A DNA stretch of 64,000 bases from Rhodothalassium salexigens DSM 2132 (GCF_004341375.1 NZ_SLXO01000001.1:248001-312000); one strand, 5' to 3'; shown: positions 21,107-30,759, counted from the stretch's first letter. The notes: generated by a model not told the origin, from the sequence alone. A program made the numbers and translations.

Positions 21107-22027
21107 TCAGCGCGTGGCCGCTTGTTTCAGGATCAGCCGGCCGTCGCGCACCTCATAGCCGTCGAGGGCGTTGAGAAAGCTTTGCCCCAACAGCGACTGG
21201 CCGAGCGCCCGGCCGTGGACCAGCGCCGGCACGTCGCGCACCACGATGTCGCCGACCCGGATGGCGTCGAGGCGCACCGGCGCCACCGCCACGGTGCCAT
21301 TGGCGGTCTGGACCCGGCCGGTGAACGCGGCGCGCGGCGGGACCATGCCGATCCGCCGGGCGTCGGCGGGGCTCAACACCACCAGGCTCGCGCCGGTGTC
21401 GACCATGAACCGCAGCGGCGTCCCGCCGACCGTCGCGCGCACATAGAAATGACCGTCGGCGGCGCGCTCGAACGCCCGCGCGCGGTCCGGGCCGGCGTCG
21501 ACGCTGTAGCCCTGGCCGGTGCCCAGATTGGCCGACACCCGGTCGCCGACTGCGCCGAGCTCGCGCCGGAAAGCGTAGCCGCCGGCGAGCACGGCGACGA
21601 TCGCCAGCCACACCAAGGCGGGCCGGGCGAAGGCGCCGAGCGGCCGGCCGGCGAAAAACCGGCTGGCCATCAGCACCGCGAACCCGCCCCAGGCGAGCAC
21701 GAAGACCAGCACGCCCAGGGACGCGCCGGCCAGCGGCCCGGTGAGGAGCCAGGCGCCCAGGCCCACGAGCGCCAATGGCAGCAGCCATCGGGGCATCCCG
21801 CGCCGGCCCGAGCCACGGCCGGTTTGCTGCCCACCGGTGTACCGGTCGGTGTGCCGGGGGGCGGACGACCACCCGGTGCGCGGGCGACGGTCCGCCCCGG
21901 CTTCCGGTGCGCGGTCATCGCTGGCGTTGCGGGCGCGCCGGCGGTTCTCGTCGCCGGCCGGGGCGCGTGCAGGCGCCGGGCCATCCTCGGGCACGCCGTG
22001 GCGCGAGCGCTTGTCTCGATCGGTCAT
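21107..22027 (-). CDS. Membrane-anchored retropepsin-like aspartic protease (clan AA)
   Basis: A 306-residue protein. The first 75 residues are hydrophilic and Arg-rich. Three hydrophobic segments follow (about 78-100, 100-120, 133-150), then a soluble domain with the retropepsin signature RFMVDTGASLVVLSPADARRIG and, later, LGQSFLNALDGYEVRDGRLIL, matching the TIGR02281-type clan AA bacterial proteases. A single-domain protease of this kind dimerises to form the active site, probably on the periplasmic face. It is the last gene downstream of the tmk-holB-metG-tatD cluster, 32 bases after the metallo-hydrolase. Substrate is unknown. Confidence 0.85.
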   Translation of the reverse strand: MTDRDKRSRHGVPEDGPAPARAPAGDENRRRARNASDDRAPEAGADRRPRTGWSSAPRHTDRYTGGQQTGRGSGRRGMPRWLLPLALVGLGAWLLTGPLAGASLGVLVFVLAWGGFAVLMASRFFAGRPLGAFARPALVWLAIVAVLAGGYAFRRELGAVGDRVSANLGTGQGYSVDAGPDRARAFERAADGHFYVRATVGGTPLRFMVDTGASLVVLSPADARRIGMVPPRAAFTGRVQTANGTVAVAPVRLDAIRVGDIVVRDVPALVHGRALGQSLLGQSFLNALDGYEVRDGRLILKQAATR

Positions 22028-22059
22028 CGGCTACCTCTCCCCGCGCGGTCGTCGCGCGC

Positions 22060-22818
22060 TCAGATCTCCAGCACCAGCCCGTCATAGGCCGGCTCGACCC
22101 CCGGCGGCAGTTGGGCCGTCAAGCTGGCATAGTCGAGCCATTGCGACAAATGGGTCAGATAGGCGCGTTCGGGCGCCACGGTGGCGATCCAGTCGAGCGT
22201 GCGCGCCAGATGGGCGTGGCTCGGGTGCGGCTTTTCCTGCACGCAATCGACGATCCAGATGCGCACGCCCGCCAGGGCCTCGATGCTCGCCGCGGGCAAG
22301 GCGTGGACGTCGGTGGAATAGGCGAAGTCGCCGACCCGCAGGCCGAGCGACTGGATCGGCCCATGGTCCTGGACGAACGGCACGATCTCGATATCGCCGA
22401 TGGTCACCGGCGCCGACGACGCCATCGGCACCGCTCGCGCGATCGCGGGATAGCCGCGCTTGGGCTCGAACGCATAGGCAAAGCGCCGCGTCAGCCCGGC
22501 CAGCGTCTCGGGCGCGCCATAACACGGGATCTCGGCGCCCTGCGCGCGGTAGTAGCCGCGCAAGTCGTCGAGCCCGTGGGTGTGATCGGCATGGTCGTGG
22601 GTGTAGACCACCGCGTCGAGCCGGCCCACATGGGCGTCGAGCATCTGTTCGCGAAAGTCGGGGCCGGTGTCGACCACCAGCGTGGTGGTCTCGGACTGCA
22701 CCAGGATCGACGGCCGGCGGCGCCGATTGCGCGGCTCAAGGGGGTCGCAGACGCCCCAGTCAAGCGGCGCGCGCGGCACGCCCGACGACGTGCCGCAGCC
22801 CAGAACCGTAACCTTCAT
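22060..22818 (-). CDS. PhnP-like metallo-beta-lactamase-fold hydrolase
   Basis: This 252-residue MBL-fold protein begins MKVTVLGCGTSSGVPRAPLDWG and carries the metal motif YTHDHADHTHGLDDLR with flanking Asp and His residues (VQDHGPIQSLG, YLTHLSQWLDY). Relatives include PhnP phosphodiesterase, which cleaves cyclic phosphate esters, but here there is no phn context. Its conserved position behind tatD, with a four-base overlap, is common in alphaproteobacteria and hints at a nucleotide or RNA-related housekeeping role (inference). Cytoplasmic: no signal peptide. Confidence 0.88.
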   Translation of the reverse strand: MKVTVLGCGTSSGVPRAPLDWGVCDPLEPRNRRRRPSILVQSETTTLVVDTGPDFREQMLDAHVGRLDAVVYTHDHADHTHGLDDLRGYYRAQGAEIPCYGAPETLAGLTRRFAYAFEPKRGYPAIARAVPMASSAPVTIGDIEIVPFVQDHGPIQSLGLRVGDFAYSTDVHALPAASIEALAGVRIWIVDCVQEKPHPSHAHLARTLDWIATVAPERAYLTHLSQWLDYASLTAQLPPGVEPAYDGLVLEI

Positions 22819-23642
22819 GAGCCGCCGATATGCGCCAGCGTCGCCGCACCGGGCGGCGTGGCCCGGGTGAACAGGCGAAAGAAATTCTCCGCCGTGGTGC
22901 GCTTGATCAGGTCCAGATCCTGGTCCTTCAAGTCGGCCAGATAGGCCGCCGTGTCGGCCACGAAGGCGGGTTCGCAGCGCTGCCCCCGGTGCGGCACCGG
23001 GGCCAGGAACGGCGCGTCGGTCTCGACCAGCAGCTTGCCAAGCGGCGTCAGCCGCGCCGCGTCCTTCACGTCATAGCTGTTCTTGAACGTGACGATGCCC
23101 GAAAACGAGATGAAGAAATCATGTTCCAGCATCTGTTCGGCGAACTGCGGCGTGCCCGAAAAGCAGTGGATGACGGCGCGGAACGGTCCCTTGGCCATTT
23201 CTTCCGCCATGATCCGCGCGGTTTCGGCCTCGGCGTCGCGGGTGTGGACGATCACCGGCAGGCCGCTGCGCCGCGCCGCGGCGATATGCTTGCGGAAGCT
23301 GCGTTCCTGGGCGTCGCGCGGGGCGTTGTCGTAATAGAAGTCGAGCCCGGTCTCGCCGACCGCCACCACCTTGGGATGAGCGGCATAGTCGACCAGGGCG
23401 TCTTCGGGAATGTGCGCCTCGGCCTCCGCCTCGTGCGGGTGCACGCCCACCGAACACCACACATCGTCATGGGCCGCGGCGATGTCGCGGATCGCCTCGA
23501 ACTCGGAGATCTTGGTGTTGACGGTCAGCAGGGTGGCCACGCCGGCGCGCCGCGCGCGCTCGATCGTGCCCTCAACATCGTCGGCCAAGCCTTTGTAATT
23601 CAAATGACAATGGCTATCGACCAGATAGGGTTGCGCGGTCAT
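22815..23642 (-). CDS. TatD-family metal-dependent hydrolase (putative DNase)
   Basis: A 275-residue TIM-barrel hydrolase of the TatD/YcfH family. It starts MTAQPYLVDSHCHLNY with the metal-binding HxH, and has AVGETGLDFYYDN, PVIVHTRDAE, VIHCFSGT and ETDAPFLAP, all signature segments. Family members act as 3'-5' DNases or D-aminoacyl-tRNA-linked hydrolases in the cytoplasm. It overlaps metG by four bases on its 5' side and the metallo-hydrolase by four on its 3' side, so all three are translated together. Confidence 0.93.
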   Translation of the reverse strand: MTAQPYLVDSHCHLNYKGLADDVEGTIERARRAGVATLLTVNTKISEFEAIRDIAAAHDDVWCSVGVHPHEAEAEAHIPEDALVDYAAHPKVVAVGETGLDFYYDNAPRDAQERSFRKHIAAARRSGLPVIVHTRDAEAETARIMAEEMAKGPFRAVIHCFSGTPQFAEQMLEHDFFISFSGIVTFKNSYDVKDAARLTPLGKLLVETDAPFLAPVPHRGQRCEPAFVADTAAYLADLKDQDLDLIKRTTAENFFRLFTRATPPGAATLAHIGGS

Positions 23643-25198
23643 ACGCCCGCCTCCACCTCGATCCGCGGGAACACGCCCTGGGGTTTGGCGATGGCGATAC
23701 CCGGTGTCAACCGATGGCCGGCGCCCAAGCGCTCGAAGCGGCGGTCATCGGCCCCCTGCCCCAGTTGGTCGAGCAGCGAGGCGGCGGCCTCGGGCACGAT
23801 CGGCTGCATCAGGATGGCGATCTGGCGCACCGCCTCGGCGGTCACATAAAGCACCGTGGCCATGCGCGCGGGGTCGGTCTTCTTGAGCGTCCACGGCGCC
23901 TGGGCTGAGATATAGCCGTCGCCCGCCGACACCCGCGCCCAGATCGCTTCAAGCGCCAGGTGCGGCGCCTGGGCGTCGATGTGCGGGCGGACATCGTCGA
24001 GGGCGCCATCCACCTGGGCCAGGAAGGCCAGATCGTCGTCGGTCAGCGGCCCCGGTTCGGGCACCGCGCCGGCGCAATTCTTGTGGATCATCGACAGGGT
24101 GCGCTGGGCCAGATTGCCGATACCGTTGGCCAGGTCGGCGTTGCAGCGGCCGACGAAGCCGTCGGTGGCGAAGTCGCCGTCATTGCCGAACGGCACCTCG
24201 CGCATCATGAAATAGCGCACCGGGTCGCGGCCGAACCGCTCGACCAGGTCGAAGGGGTCGAGAACATTGCCCAGCGACTTGGAGATCTTCTGGCCTTCCT
24301 TGGTCCACCAGCCATGGGCGAACACGCGGTGCGGCGGCTCCAGCCCCGCCGCCATCAGAAACGCCGGCCAATAGACGGCGTGGAAGCGCAGGATGTCCTT
24401 GCCGACGATGTGCAGCGCCCCGGGCCAGAAGCGGTCATAGGCGCTGCCCGCCCCGGTTTCGGGATAGTCGAGCGCGGTCAGATAGTTGGTCAACGCGTCG
24501 ATCCACACATACATGATGTGGCCGGGCGCGTCGGGCACCGGCACGCCCCAGTCGAAGGTGGTGCGCGAGATCGACAGGTCGCGCAGGCCCCCGGCGACGA
24601 AGCTGCGCACCTCGTTGAGCCGGCTTTGCGGCTTCACGAAGTCGGGCCGGCGGTCGTAAAGGTCGAGCAGCGGTTGCTGCCATTTGGACAGGTCGAAGAA
24701 ATAGCTCTCCTCCTCGACCCATTCCACCGGCGCGCCGGTGGGGGCAAGCAGGCTGCCGTCCTCGGCCTTGGTGAGTTCGCTTTCGGCGTAATAGGCCTCG
24801 TCGCGCACCGCGTACCAGCCGGCATAGCTGTCCAGATAGATGTGGCCATTGTCGGCGATCCGGCGCCACAGGTCTTGAGCCGCACGCTTGTGGCGGTCTT
24901 CGGTGGTGCGGATGAACTGGTCGTTGGAGAAGTTCATGGCGTCGAGCAGCACCTTGAACCGCCCGGACACCCGGTCGCAGAACGCCTGCGGGTCGACGCC
25001 CGCCTGCGCGGCCGATTTCTGCACCTTCTGCCCGTGTTCGTCGGTGCCGGTCAGAAAGAACACCTCGTGGCCGTCAAGCCGCTTGAACCGGGCCAGCATG
25101 TCGCAGGCCAGCGTCGTATAGGCATGCCCGATATGGGGCACGTCGTTGACGTAGTAGATCGGCGTGGTGACGTAGAACGGGGTCTTGTCCGCAGACAT
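23639..25198 (-). CDS. metG: Methionyl-tRNA synthetase
   Basis: This 519-residue class I synthetase charges tRNA-Met. The HIGH motif is in YYVNDVPHIGHAYTTLACD, and the KMSKS motif appears as KEGQKISKSLGNVLDP. Its length and lack of a C-terminal EMAP-like domain fit the short type-2 MetRS common in alphaproteobacteria. It is the fifth gene of the rlpA-dacC-tmk-holB-metG-tatD series; a 200-bp gap separates it from holB, so it may have its own promoter. An essential translation gene. Confidence 0.97.
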   Translation of the reverse strand: MSADKTPFYVTTPIYYVNDVPHIGHAYTTLACDMLARFKRLDGHEVFFLTGTDEHGQKVQKSAAQAGVDPQAFCDRVSGRFKVLLDAMNFSNDQFIRTTEDRHKRAAQDLWRRIADNGHIYLDSYAGWYAVRDEAYYAESELTKAEDGSLLAPTGAPVEWVEEESYFFDLSKWQQPLLDLYDRRPDFVKPQSRLNEVRSFVAGGLRDLSISRTTFDWGVPVPDAPGHIMYVWIDALTNYLTALDYPETGAGSAYDRFWPGALHIVGKDILRFHAVYWPAFLMAAGLEPPHRVFAHGWWTKEGQKISKSLGNVLDPFDLVERFGRDPVRYFMMREVPFGNDGDFATDGFVGRCNADLANGIGNLAQRTLSMIHKNCAGAVPEPGPLTDDDLAFLAQVDGALDDVRPHIDAQAPHLALEAIWARVSAGDGYISAQAPWTLKKTDPARMATVLYVTAEAVRQIAILMQPIVPEAAASLLDQLGQGADDRRFERLGAGHRLTPGIAIAKPQGVFPRIEVEAGV

Positions 25199-25398
25199 CG
25201 GCTCGGGCTTTCCGGGCTTAGAGGAACCAAACGATCGGTGGCGCCGACCGGGGTGAAGGGCGGCCGGGCATGGGGTGCCCGCGCAGCCACCGCAGGGGCA
25301 GACACCAGCCGGACCGGGCCGCCCGGCCGGGCCGGCAGCTATGCGTCACCGACGACCAGGCCCCGGGTGCGGCCAGGTAGCGGGCGCGGCCGGGGGCG

Positions 25399-26583
25399 TC
25401 AGGCCCGCCGGCCGGCGGCGGTCGCGGCCAGCGTCTCCAACAGCGCCAGGATCACCTGCCCGCGATCCAGATACACCCGGTCGGCGCGCGCGATCAATGC
25501 CCCTGCCTCCTCCCACACCGCGACCCAGCGATCAAGGGGCGCGGCGGCGGCCAGCCGGGTCATCGCCGCGGCCTCGCCCGCGACGATCTCGGCCGGGGCC
25601 GCGCCGCGCGCGGCGGTGCGCACCATGCGCCCGATCCAGTCGGTCAACAACCGGGTGAAGGTGCGATAGGCCGCATCGGCGGCCTTGCCCGACAATTGCC
25701 GGGCGAGCCCGTGGGCGGCGACCCGGTCGAGCCGGGGCAGCCCGGCCAACAGGCCCACCATGGCGCGATAGACGTCGAGCCCGCCGGCCGCGTGCAACGC
25801 CAGCGCGCGCCCCGGCGCACCCTCGGACAGCTGCGCGAGCGCGCGGCGGTCGGCGTCGTCGAGGTCGGGCAGATGCCGGCTGAGCACCGCCACCGTGTCG
25901 GCCACCGACAAGGGCTTGAGCGGCAATGCCCGACAGCGCGAGCGGATCGTCGGCAACAGCCGTCCCGGCGCGTGGGCGACCAGGAACAACACGCTGTCGC
26001 GCGGCGGCTCTTCGAGCGTTTTTAGCAGCGCGTTGGCGGCCGAGCGGTTCATCTCGTCGGCGGCGTCGACGATGGCGACCCGCCAGCCGCCTTCGGTGGC
26101 GGTGGCGGCGAAATGGGCCTGGGCCCGGCGCACATCGTCGACCACGATCTCGTTGCGCAGCGCCTTGCGCTTGTCGTCCCAGGCGCGGTCGATGACGCAC
26201 AGATCGGGGTGCGCGCCCGCCGCCACCCGGCGAAACACCGGATCGTCGGGCGCCAGCCACAGGCCGTCATGCGCGCCCCCTGCCCCGCTTGCCGGCTCCC
26301 CGTCGGGGGCGGTCGCAGGCGGCAGGTCGTCACCGAACAGCCCCGGCCCGGCCGCGTCCGGCGCGGTGCCGCCCGGCGGCCGAGCCAGCAGCCAGCGCGC
26401 CACGCGATAGGCCAGCGTCGCCTTGCCGATGCCCTGCGGCCCGCTGATCAGCCAGGCATGGTGCAACCGGCCGCCAGCGACCGCTTCGCGCAGCGCCGCC
26501 TCGGCGGCGCCGTGGCCGACCAGCGTCTCGGCCGCCGCCGGCGACGGCGCTGCCGGGGCGTCTGCGGCGGCCGGCCTAGTCAT
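25399..26583 (-). CDS. holB: DNA polymerase III delta-prime subunit
   Basis: A 394-residue clamp-loader subunit of the AAA+ family. The P-loop-like segment is ISGPQGIGKATLAYRVA. A second recognisable block is VVDDVRRAQAHFAATATEGGW followed by IVDAADEMNRSAANALLKTLEEPP, including the expected 'EEPP', and LVAHAPGRLLPTIRSRCRALP. The segment between residues 75 and 110 is Pro/Gly/Ala-rich and likely disordered. With HolA and DnaX it loads the sliding clamp during replication. It overlaps tmk by eight bases, the usual alphaproteobacterial pairing. Confidence 0.93.
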   Translation of the reverse strand: MTRPAAADAPAAPSPAAAETLVGHGAAEAALREAVAGGRLHHAWLISGPQGIGKATLAYRVARWLLARPPGGTAPDAAGPGLFGDDLPPATAPDGEPASGAGGAHDGLWLAPDDPVFRRVAAGAHPDLCVIDRAWDDKRKALRNEIVVDDVRRAQAHFAATATEGGWRVAIVDAADEMNRSAANALLKTLEEPPRDSVLFLVAHAPGRLLPTIRSRCRALPLKPLSVADTVAVLSRHLPDLDDADRRALAQLSEGAPGRALALHAAGGLDVYRAMVGLLAGLPRLDRVAAHGLARQLSGKAADAAYRTFTRLLTDWIGRMVRTAARGAAPAEIVAGEAAAMTRLAAAAPLDRWVAVWEEAGALIARADRVYLDRGQVILALLETLAATAAGRRA

Positions 26584-27292
26584 GGTCGAGGCCGAAGCGG
26601 CGGGCCACGGCGTCGATCACCGCAGCGGTGACAGCCGCGGCCGGCTGGCCCGCGTCGACGACCCGGAAGCGCTGCGGTGCAGCCGCCGCCAGGTCGCGAA
26701 ACGCCGTGTTGATGCGGTCGTGGAACGCGCCGTCGAAGCGTTCGTAGCGGTCGGCGTCGCCCCGGCCGGCGGCGCGCGCCAGCCCGGTCCTGGCCGGCAG
26801 GTCGAGCAGCACGGTCAGGTCGGCCACCTCGCCGGCGTTGGCGAGCGTATGGATCTGGCCCACCGTCGCCACCCCCACGCCCTGGCCCACGCCCTGATAG
26901 GCCAGGCTCGATTCCACATAGCGGTCGGACACCACCCAGGCGCCGCGCGCCAGCGCCGGGCGCACGGTGTGCGCCAGATGCTCGTGGCGGGCGGCGGCGT
27001 GCAACAGCGCCTCGGTCATCGGTTGCCAGCGGTCGACCGCGCCCTCGACCAGCAGCGCCCGGATCGCCTCGGCGCCCGGCGCACCGCCGGGCTCGCGCGT
27101 CGCCACCACCTCGAAGCCCCGGTCGCGCAGCCACGCCACCAAGGCCGCCACCTGGGTCGACTTGCCGGCGCCCTCGCCGCCTTCCAGGGTGATGAACCGG
27201 CCCCGGGCCGGCCCCGGGCCTGGCAGTTCGGAGGGCTCGGACGGCGCCGGGGTGTCGTGTCCCGGCGTCGCGTCTGGATGACCGGCGGTCAC
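26576..27292 (-). CDS. tmk: Thymidylate kinase
   Basis: This 238-residue P-loop kinase phosphorylates dTMP to dTDP. The P-loop ITLEGGEGAGKSTQ, the DR(Y/H) motif in WVVSDRYVESSLAYQG and the LID-region Arg residues (ARAAGRGDADRYERFDG) are seen. The N-terminus carries about 30 extra Pro/Thr-rich residues before the core. The start overlaps the dacC stop (ATGA) and the end overlaps holB, so it sits in the middle of a tightly coupled operon. Cytosolic nucleotide metabolism. Confidence 0.95.
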   Translation of the reverse strand: MTAGHPDATPGHDTPAPSEPSELPGPGPARGRFITLEGGEGAGKSTQVAALVAWLRDRGFEVVATREPGGAPGAEAIRALLVEGAVDRWQPMTEALLHAAARHEHLAHTVRPALARGAWVVSDRYVESSLAYQGVGQGVGVATVGQIHTLANAGEVADLTVLLDLPARTGLARAAGRGDADRYERFDGAFHDRINTAFRDLAAAAPQRFRVVDAGQPAAAVTAAVIDAVARRFGLDHD

Positions 27293-28503
27293 TCCTGGGT
27301 CGAGGCGCCGAACACGATGTATTCGAGCGCCGCCTTGACCTTGCCGAAGCCGCTGATCGGCGCCACCGCCTCGCCGGCGACCACCGGCACGGTCAGCGGC
27401 TCGCGGTCGGAGGTGGTGACGGTGAGGGTGGCGAGCGGCTGGCCGGGCTCGATCGGTGCCGGCACCGGGCCGTCATAGGCCAGCGTCACGGTCATGTCGT
27501 TGCGCTGCTTGCGCGACAGGGTCAGGGTGATGTCCTGTTCCACCACCAGCGGCACCTTGGGCGACTGACCGAGCCAGACGGTGGCGTCCTCGACCGTCTC
27601 GCCGGCCTCGAACAGGGTGTAGGTCTGGAAGTTGCGGAAGCCATATTCCATCAGCCGGCGGGATTCCCGCGCCCGCTGGCTCTGGCTTTCCAGGCCCGAC
27701 ACCACCAGGATCAGCCGCCGGTCGTCGCGCTTGGCCGAGGCGGTCAGGCCATAGCCCGCCGCGTCGGTGTGGCCGGTCTTGAGCCCGTCGGCGCTGTCCG
27801 ACATGCGGAACAGCAGCGGGTTGCGGTTATACTGGGTGATCGGCTCGCCGGTGCGGAAATCCTTGCCATAGGTGAACTCGGTCTCGCCGTAGAAGCGATA
27901 GAGCTCGGGGAAATCCTCGATGGTGGCGCGCGCCAGCGTCGCCAGGTCGCGCGCGGTGGTATACTGGTCCTCGGCCGGCCAGCCCGAGGCGTTCTGGAAC
28001 CGGGTGTTGGTCATGCCCAACTCGGCGGCCTTTTCGTTCATCCACTGGGCGAACAGGTCCTCGCTGCCGGCCACCGCCTCGGCCGCCACGGTGCACGCAT
28101 CATTGCCCGACGACACGATGATGCCGTGGATCAGGTTGTCGAAATTCACCTCCTCGCCTTCGCGCAGGAACATCAGCGAGGCTTCCGAGCCCGCCCAGCG
28201 CTTCCACGCGTCGGTGGACACGCGCGCGGTGTCGTCGAGCGCGATGGTGCCGGCCTTGATCTGCTCGAACAGCAGATAGACGGTCATCATCTTGGACATG
28301 GAGGCCGGCGGAAACGGCTCGTCGGGGTCCTTGGCGAACAGCGTCGTGTCGGTCTGGGTGTCGAGCAGGAAGGCATGGGCCGCCGGCGTGTCGATGGTCT
28401 GGGCGTGGGCCGGCGTCACGGCCGCAGCCCAGGTCAACACCAGCCCGGACAGCATGGCGGACAAGCAAAGCGGCAAGCGCGCGAAAAGGGGCATCGGCAT
28501 CAT
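27289..28503 (-). CDS. dacC: D-alanyl-D-alanine carboxypeptidase (PBP5/6 family)
   Basis: A 404-residue serine-type D,D-carboxypeptidase that trims the terminal D-Ala of peptidoglycan stem peptides in the periplasm. The signal peptide is in the first 34 residues, ending AHA. The three active-site motifs are PASMSKMMT (SxxK), SSGNDAC (SxN) and GLKTGHTDAAG (KTG). A C-terminal beta-domain follows, and the extreme C-terminus (FGKVKAALEYIVFG) could be an amphipathic membrane anchor as in PBP5. Its ATG overlaps the rlpA stop. Family and motif assignment is firm; the exact paralogue name is not. Confidence 0.94.
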   Translation of the reverse strand: MMPMPLFARLPLCLSAMLSGLVLTWAAAVTPAHAQTIDTPAAHAFLLDTQTDTTLFAKDPDEPFPPASMSKMMTVYLLFEQIKAGTIALDDTARVSTDAWKRWAGSEASLMFLREGEEVNFDNLIHGIIVSSGNDACTVAAEAVAGSEDLFAQWMNEKAAELGMTNTRFQNASGWPAEDQYTTARDLATLARATIEDFPELYRFYGETEFTYGKDFRTGEPITQYNRNPLLFRMSDSADGLKTGHTDAAGYGLTASAKRDDRRLILVVSGLESQSQRARESRRLMEYGFRNFQTYTLFEAGETVEDATVWLGQSPKVPLVVEQDITLTLSRKQRNDMTVTLAYDGPVPAPIEPGQPLATLTVTTSDREPLTVPVVAGEAVAPISGFGKVKAALEYIVFGASTQE

Positions 28504-29351
28504 CCTATGGAATCGGTGAACACGCGGGCGCTGTAATAGCCCTGGTCGTACAGACGGTCGAGGGTCCGGGCGGCCAAACTGCGCCCATCATAGGGTCCCA
28601 ATCGAACCCGATAGAAACGCCGCCCGTCCAGCCACACTTTTTGTATATGCGCCCGACCGAAGCGCGCGACCGCATCGCGCAGGCGGCGGGCATTGTCCAG
28701 ACTGCTCATGCTGGCGATCTGGACGAAGAACGGCCCGCCGACCCCGGCGGGCGCCGGCACCGCGTCGGCGACCCGGCGGCTGTCGGCGGGCTGGCCGTTG
28801 GCGTCGAGCACCTGGACCCGCACCCGGGCGGTGCCCTTCTGCTCGAAGCCCAGAAACTGCGCGGCGCGGCGCGACACGTCGATGATCCGGTCGTCGACGA
28901 ACGGGCCGCGATCATTGACCCGCAAGCGCACCGAGCGGCCGTTCTCCAGGTTGGTGACCAGCACGATCGACGGCATCGGCAGCGTCCGGTGGGCGGCGGT
29001 CAGCTTGTTCATGTCGAAGCGTTCGCCATTGGCGGTCGACCGGCCGTGGAATTTGGGCCCATACCAGGACGCCAGCCCGACCGCATCATAGCCCGGGTCG
29101 ACGCGCGGATAATACCACACGCCGCCGATCTGATAAGGTCGGCCGACCTTCTGGTTACCGGTGCCACGGGTGTCGGGGGCCGGCACCGGCCCGACCGGGG
29201 CCGAACCGCCGGGAAACTCCACGCCCACGCAACCGGCCAGCAAGCCCGCCGCCAAGGCGACCGCCGCCCACCGGCGGGCGCCCCGCCCACGGCTCTGGCG
29301 ACCGCAGGGACGTGGCTGCGGCCCCGGTGTGGCCCCGCCGGTCTCAGCCAT
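28500..29351 (-). CDS. rlpA: RlpA-like septal lipoprotein with SPOR domain
   Basis: A lipoprotein of the RlpA family, which in some bacteria cleaves peptidoglycan strands lacking stem peptides at the septum. The lipobox LLAGC follows the basic-hydrophobic segment RRWAAVALAAG. The double-psi beta-barrel core includes ASWYGPKFHGRSTANGE, AAHRTLPMPS and VRVNDRGPF-like residues (LRVNDRGPFVDDRIIDVS). The C-terminal 75 residues form a SPOR domain (FFVQIASMSSLDNARRLRDA) that binds denuded glycans. The start is uncertain: MAETGG at 29351 gives the most reasonable lipoprotein signal; ATGs at 29366 and 29432 are alternatives. It opens the rlpA-dacC-tmk-holB run. Confidence 0.88.
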   Translation of the reverse strand: MAETGGATPGPQPRPCGRQSRGRGARRWAAVALAAGLLAGCVGVEFPGGSAPVGPVPAPDTRGTGNQKVGRPYQIGGVWYYPRVDPGYDAVGLASWYGPKFHGRSTANGERFDMNKLTAAHRTLPMPSIVLVTNLENGRSVRLRVNDRGPFVDDRIIDVSRRAAQFLGFEQKGTARVRVQVLDANGQPADSRRVADAVPAPAGVGGPFFVQIASMSSLDNARRLRDAVARFGRAHIQKVWLDGRRFYRVRLGPYDGRSLAARTLDRLYDQGYYSARVFTDSIG

Positions 29352-29523
29352 CGCTGCCGCAACCATCGCCGCAGCCCCGGTCGCCGCCGCGCCGGCGCGC
29401 GCTTGTCTGACGCTGGTGTTTTTGGCCGTCATGCCCCGCCCGTCATGCCTTCGGATACTCCCACACGGGCGCCCTGCCCGCGCGCCGGCCTCGCCTGCCG
29501 CCCAGCCCCGGTCGGTGCCGCCC

Positions 29524-30759
29524 TCAGCGCAACACCGGCCACAGCTTGTCCGACAAGAGGCCGACACCGAGGGCATACTTGAACGCGGCATTATAAGCCA
29601 TGGTGGTGCAGAAATTCTGATAGACCAGCCAGCCGCGCTCGGGGCGGTCATCGTCAACGATCAAGGCTGCGGCCAGATTGCGCCCCGGCAGGTCGCTGCC
29701 ATCGGCCTTGCGCACGCCGATCTGTTGCCACTGCTCGATGCGCAGCGTCTGTTCCAGGCTCTTGTAGCGCGCGCAACGGCCGGGGGCCGGCGCCTGGTCA
29801 AGCTTGGCCGCCGCCGTGCGCACACCCGCCGGCACCTGCACCGCCCGGCCCCAGGTGATGTCCGAGCGCCAGCCCGAACGCGCCAGATAATTGGCGATCG
29901 ACGCGAACACATCGGCCTGCGAGGTCCAGATATTGCGCCGGCCGTCGCCGTCGAAATCCTCGGCCAGGCGCAGATAGGCGCTGGGCAGAAACTGCGGCTG
30001 GCCCATGGCGCCGCCATAGGAGCTTTTCATCTGATCGAGGGTCGCATAGCCCTGGTCGAGGATCTCCAGGGCGGCGAACAGCTCGCGCCGATAGAAGCCC
30101 GAGCGGCGCGGGTCGTAAGCCAGCGTCGCCACCGCGTCGAACAACCGATAGCCCGGATCGACCAGGCCGTAATTGGTTTCCATGCCCCAGATCGCGGCGA
30201 TGAAGCGCGGCTGGACATTATAGGCGGCGGCCACCTCGCGCAGCAGGTCGCCATGCTTGGCGGCCATCTCGCGGCCCTTCTCGATCCGCCAGTCGGAGAC
30301 CCGCTTGTCGAGATATTGCTGGTAGGTCTCGACGAACTCGGCCTGATTGCGGTCGCGGCGCACCACCCGTTCGAGTTGCTGCACATCGCCCAGGGCGGCG
30401 TCGACCACCGCCTGGGCGATGCCACGCTTGGCCGCCTCGGCGCGCACATCGGCCAGCCATTGCTGGAAACTCGGCCGGCCGTCGCCCGGCGCATCCGCCG
30501 ACGGTCCGGTGGTATCGGCGGTAGCGTCGGCTTCGGACGCGACTTTAGGGCCAGCTTTTTGGGCTTGGCCGGTTTCGCCAGGCGCGGCCTGAGCTTCGGT
30601 CTCGGCCCCGGTGTCGGGTGTGCCCTCAGCCGGCCCCTCAGGCGCGGCGTGTTGGGGGGCCGCCCAGGCTTCGGCCGGGCCTGACGGGACCGGGCCGAGG
30701 GCAAGGCCGGTCAACACGGCGAACAGCATAGCGGGCGAACGGGTCAAACGCATGGGCAT
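29524..30759 (-). CDS. Lytic murein transglycosylase (MltB/SltB family)
   Basis: A 411-residue exported transglycosylase that cleaves the MurNAc-GlcNAc bond with formation of an anhydro end. MPMRLTRSPAMLFAVLTGLA starts a signal peptide; a Pro/Glu/Ala-rich low-complexity linker (about 35-105) precedes the catalytic domain. The catalytic Glu lies in FIAAIWGMETNYGLV, with GAMGQPQFLPSAYLRLAEDFDGDG downstream, both diagnostic of family 3 (MltB) enzymes. AAGG lies just before the chosen ATG. There is no lipobox, so it is soluble periplasmic rather than a lipoprotein. Its position upstream of rlpA fits a cell-wall remodelling set. Confidence 0.9.
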   Translation of the reverse strand: MPMRLTRSPAMLFAVLTGLALGPVPSGPAEAWAAPQHAAPEGPAEGTPDTGAETEAQAAPGETGQAQKAGPKVASEADATADTTGPSADAPGDGRPSFQQWLADVRAEAAKRGIAQAVVDAALGDVQQLERVVRRDRNQAEFVETYQQYLDKRVSDWRIEKGREMAAKHGDLLREVAAAYNVQPRFIAAIWGMETNYGLVDPGYRLFDAVATLAYDPRRSGFYRRELFAALEILDQGYATLDQMKSSYGGAMGQPQFLPSAYLRLAEDFDGDGRRNIWTSQADVFASIANYLARSGWRSDITWGRAVQVPAGVRTAAAKLDQAPAPGRCARYKSLEQTLRIEQWQQIGVRKADGSDLPGRNLAAALIVDDDRPERGWLVYQNFCTTMAYNAAFKYALGVGLLSDKLWPVLR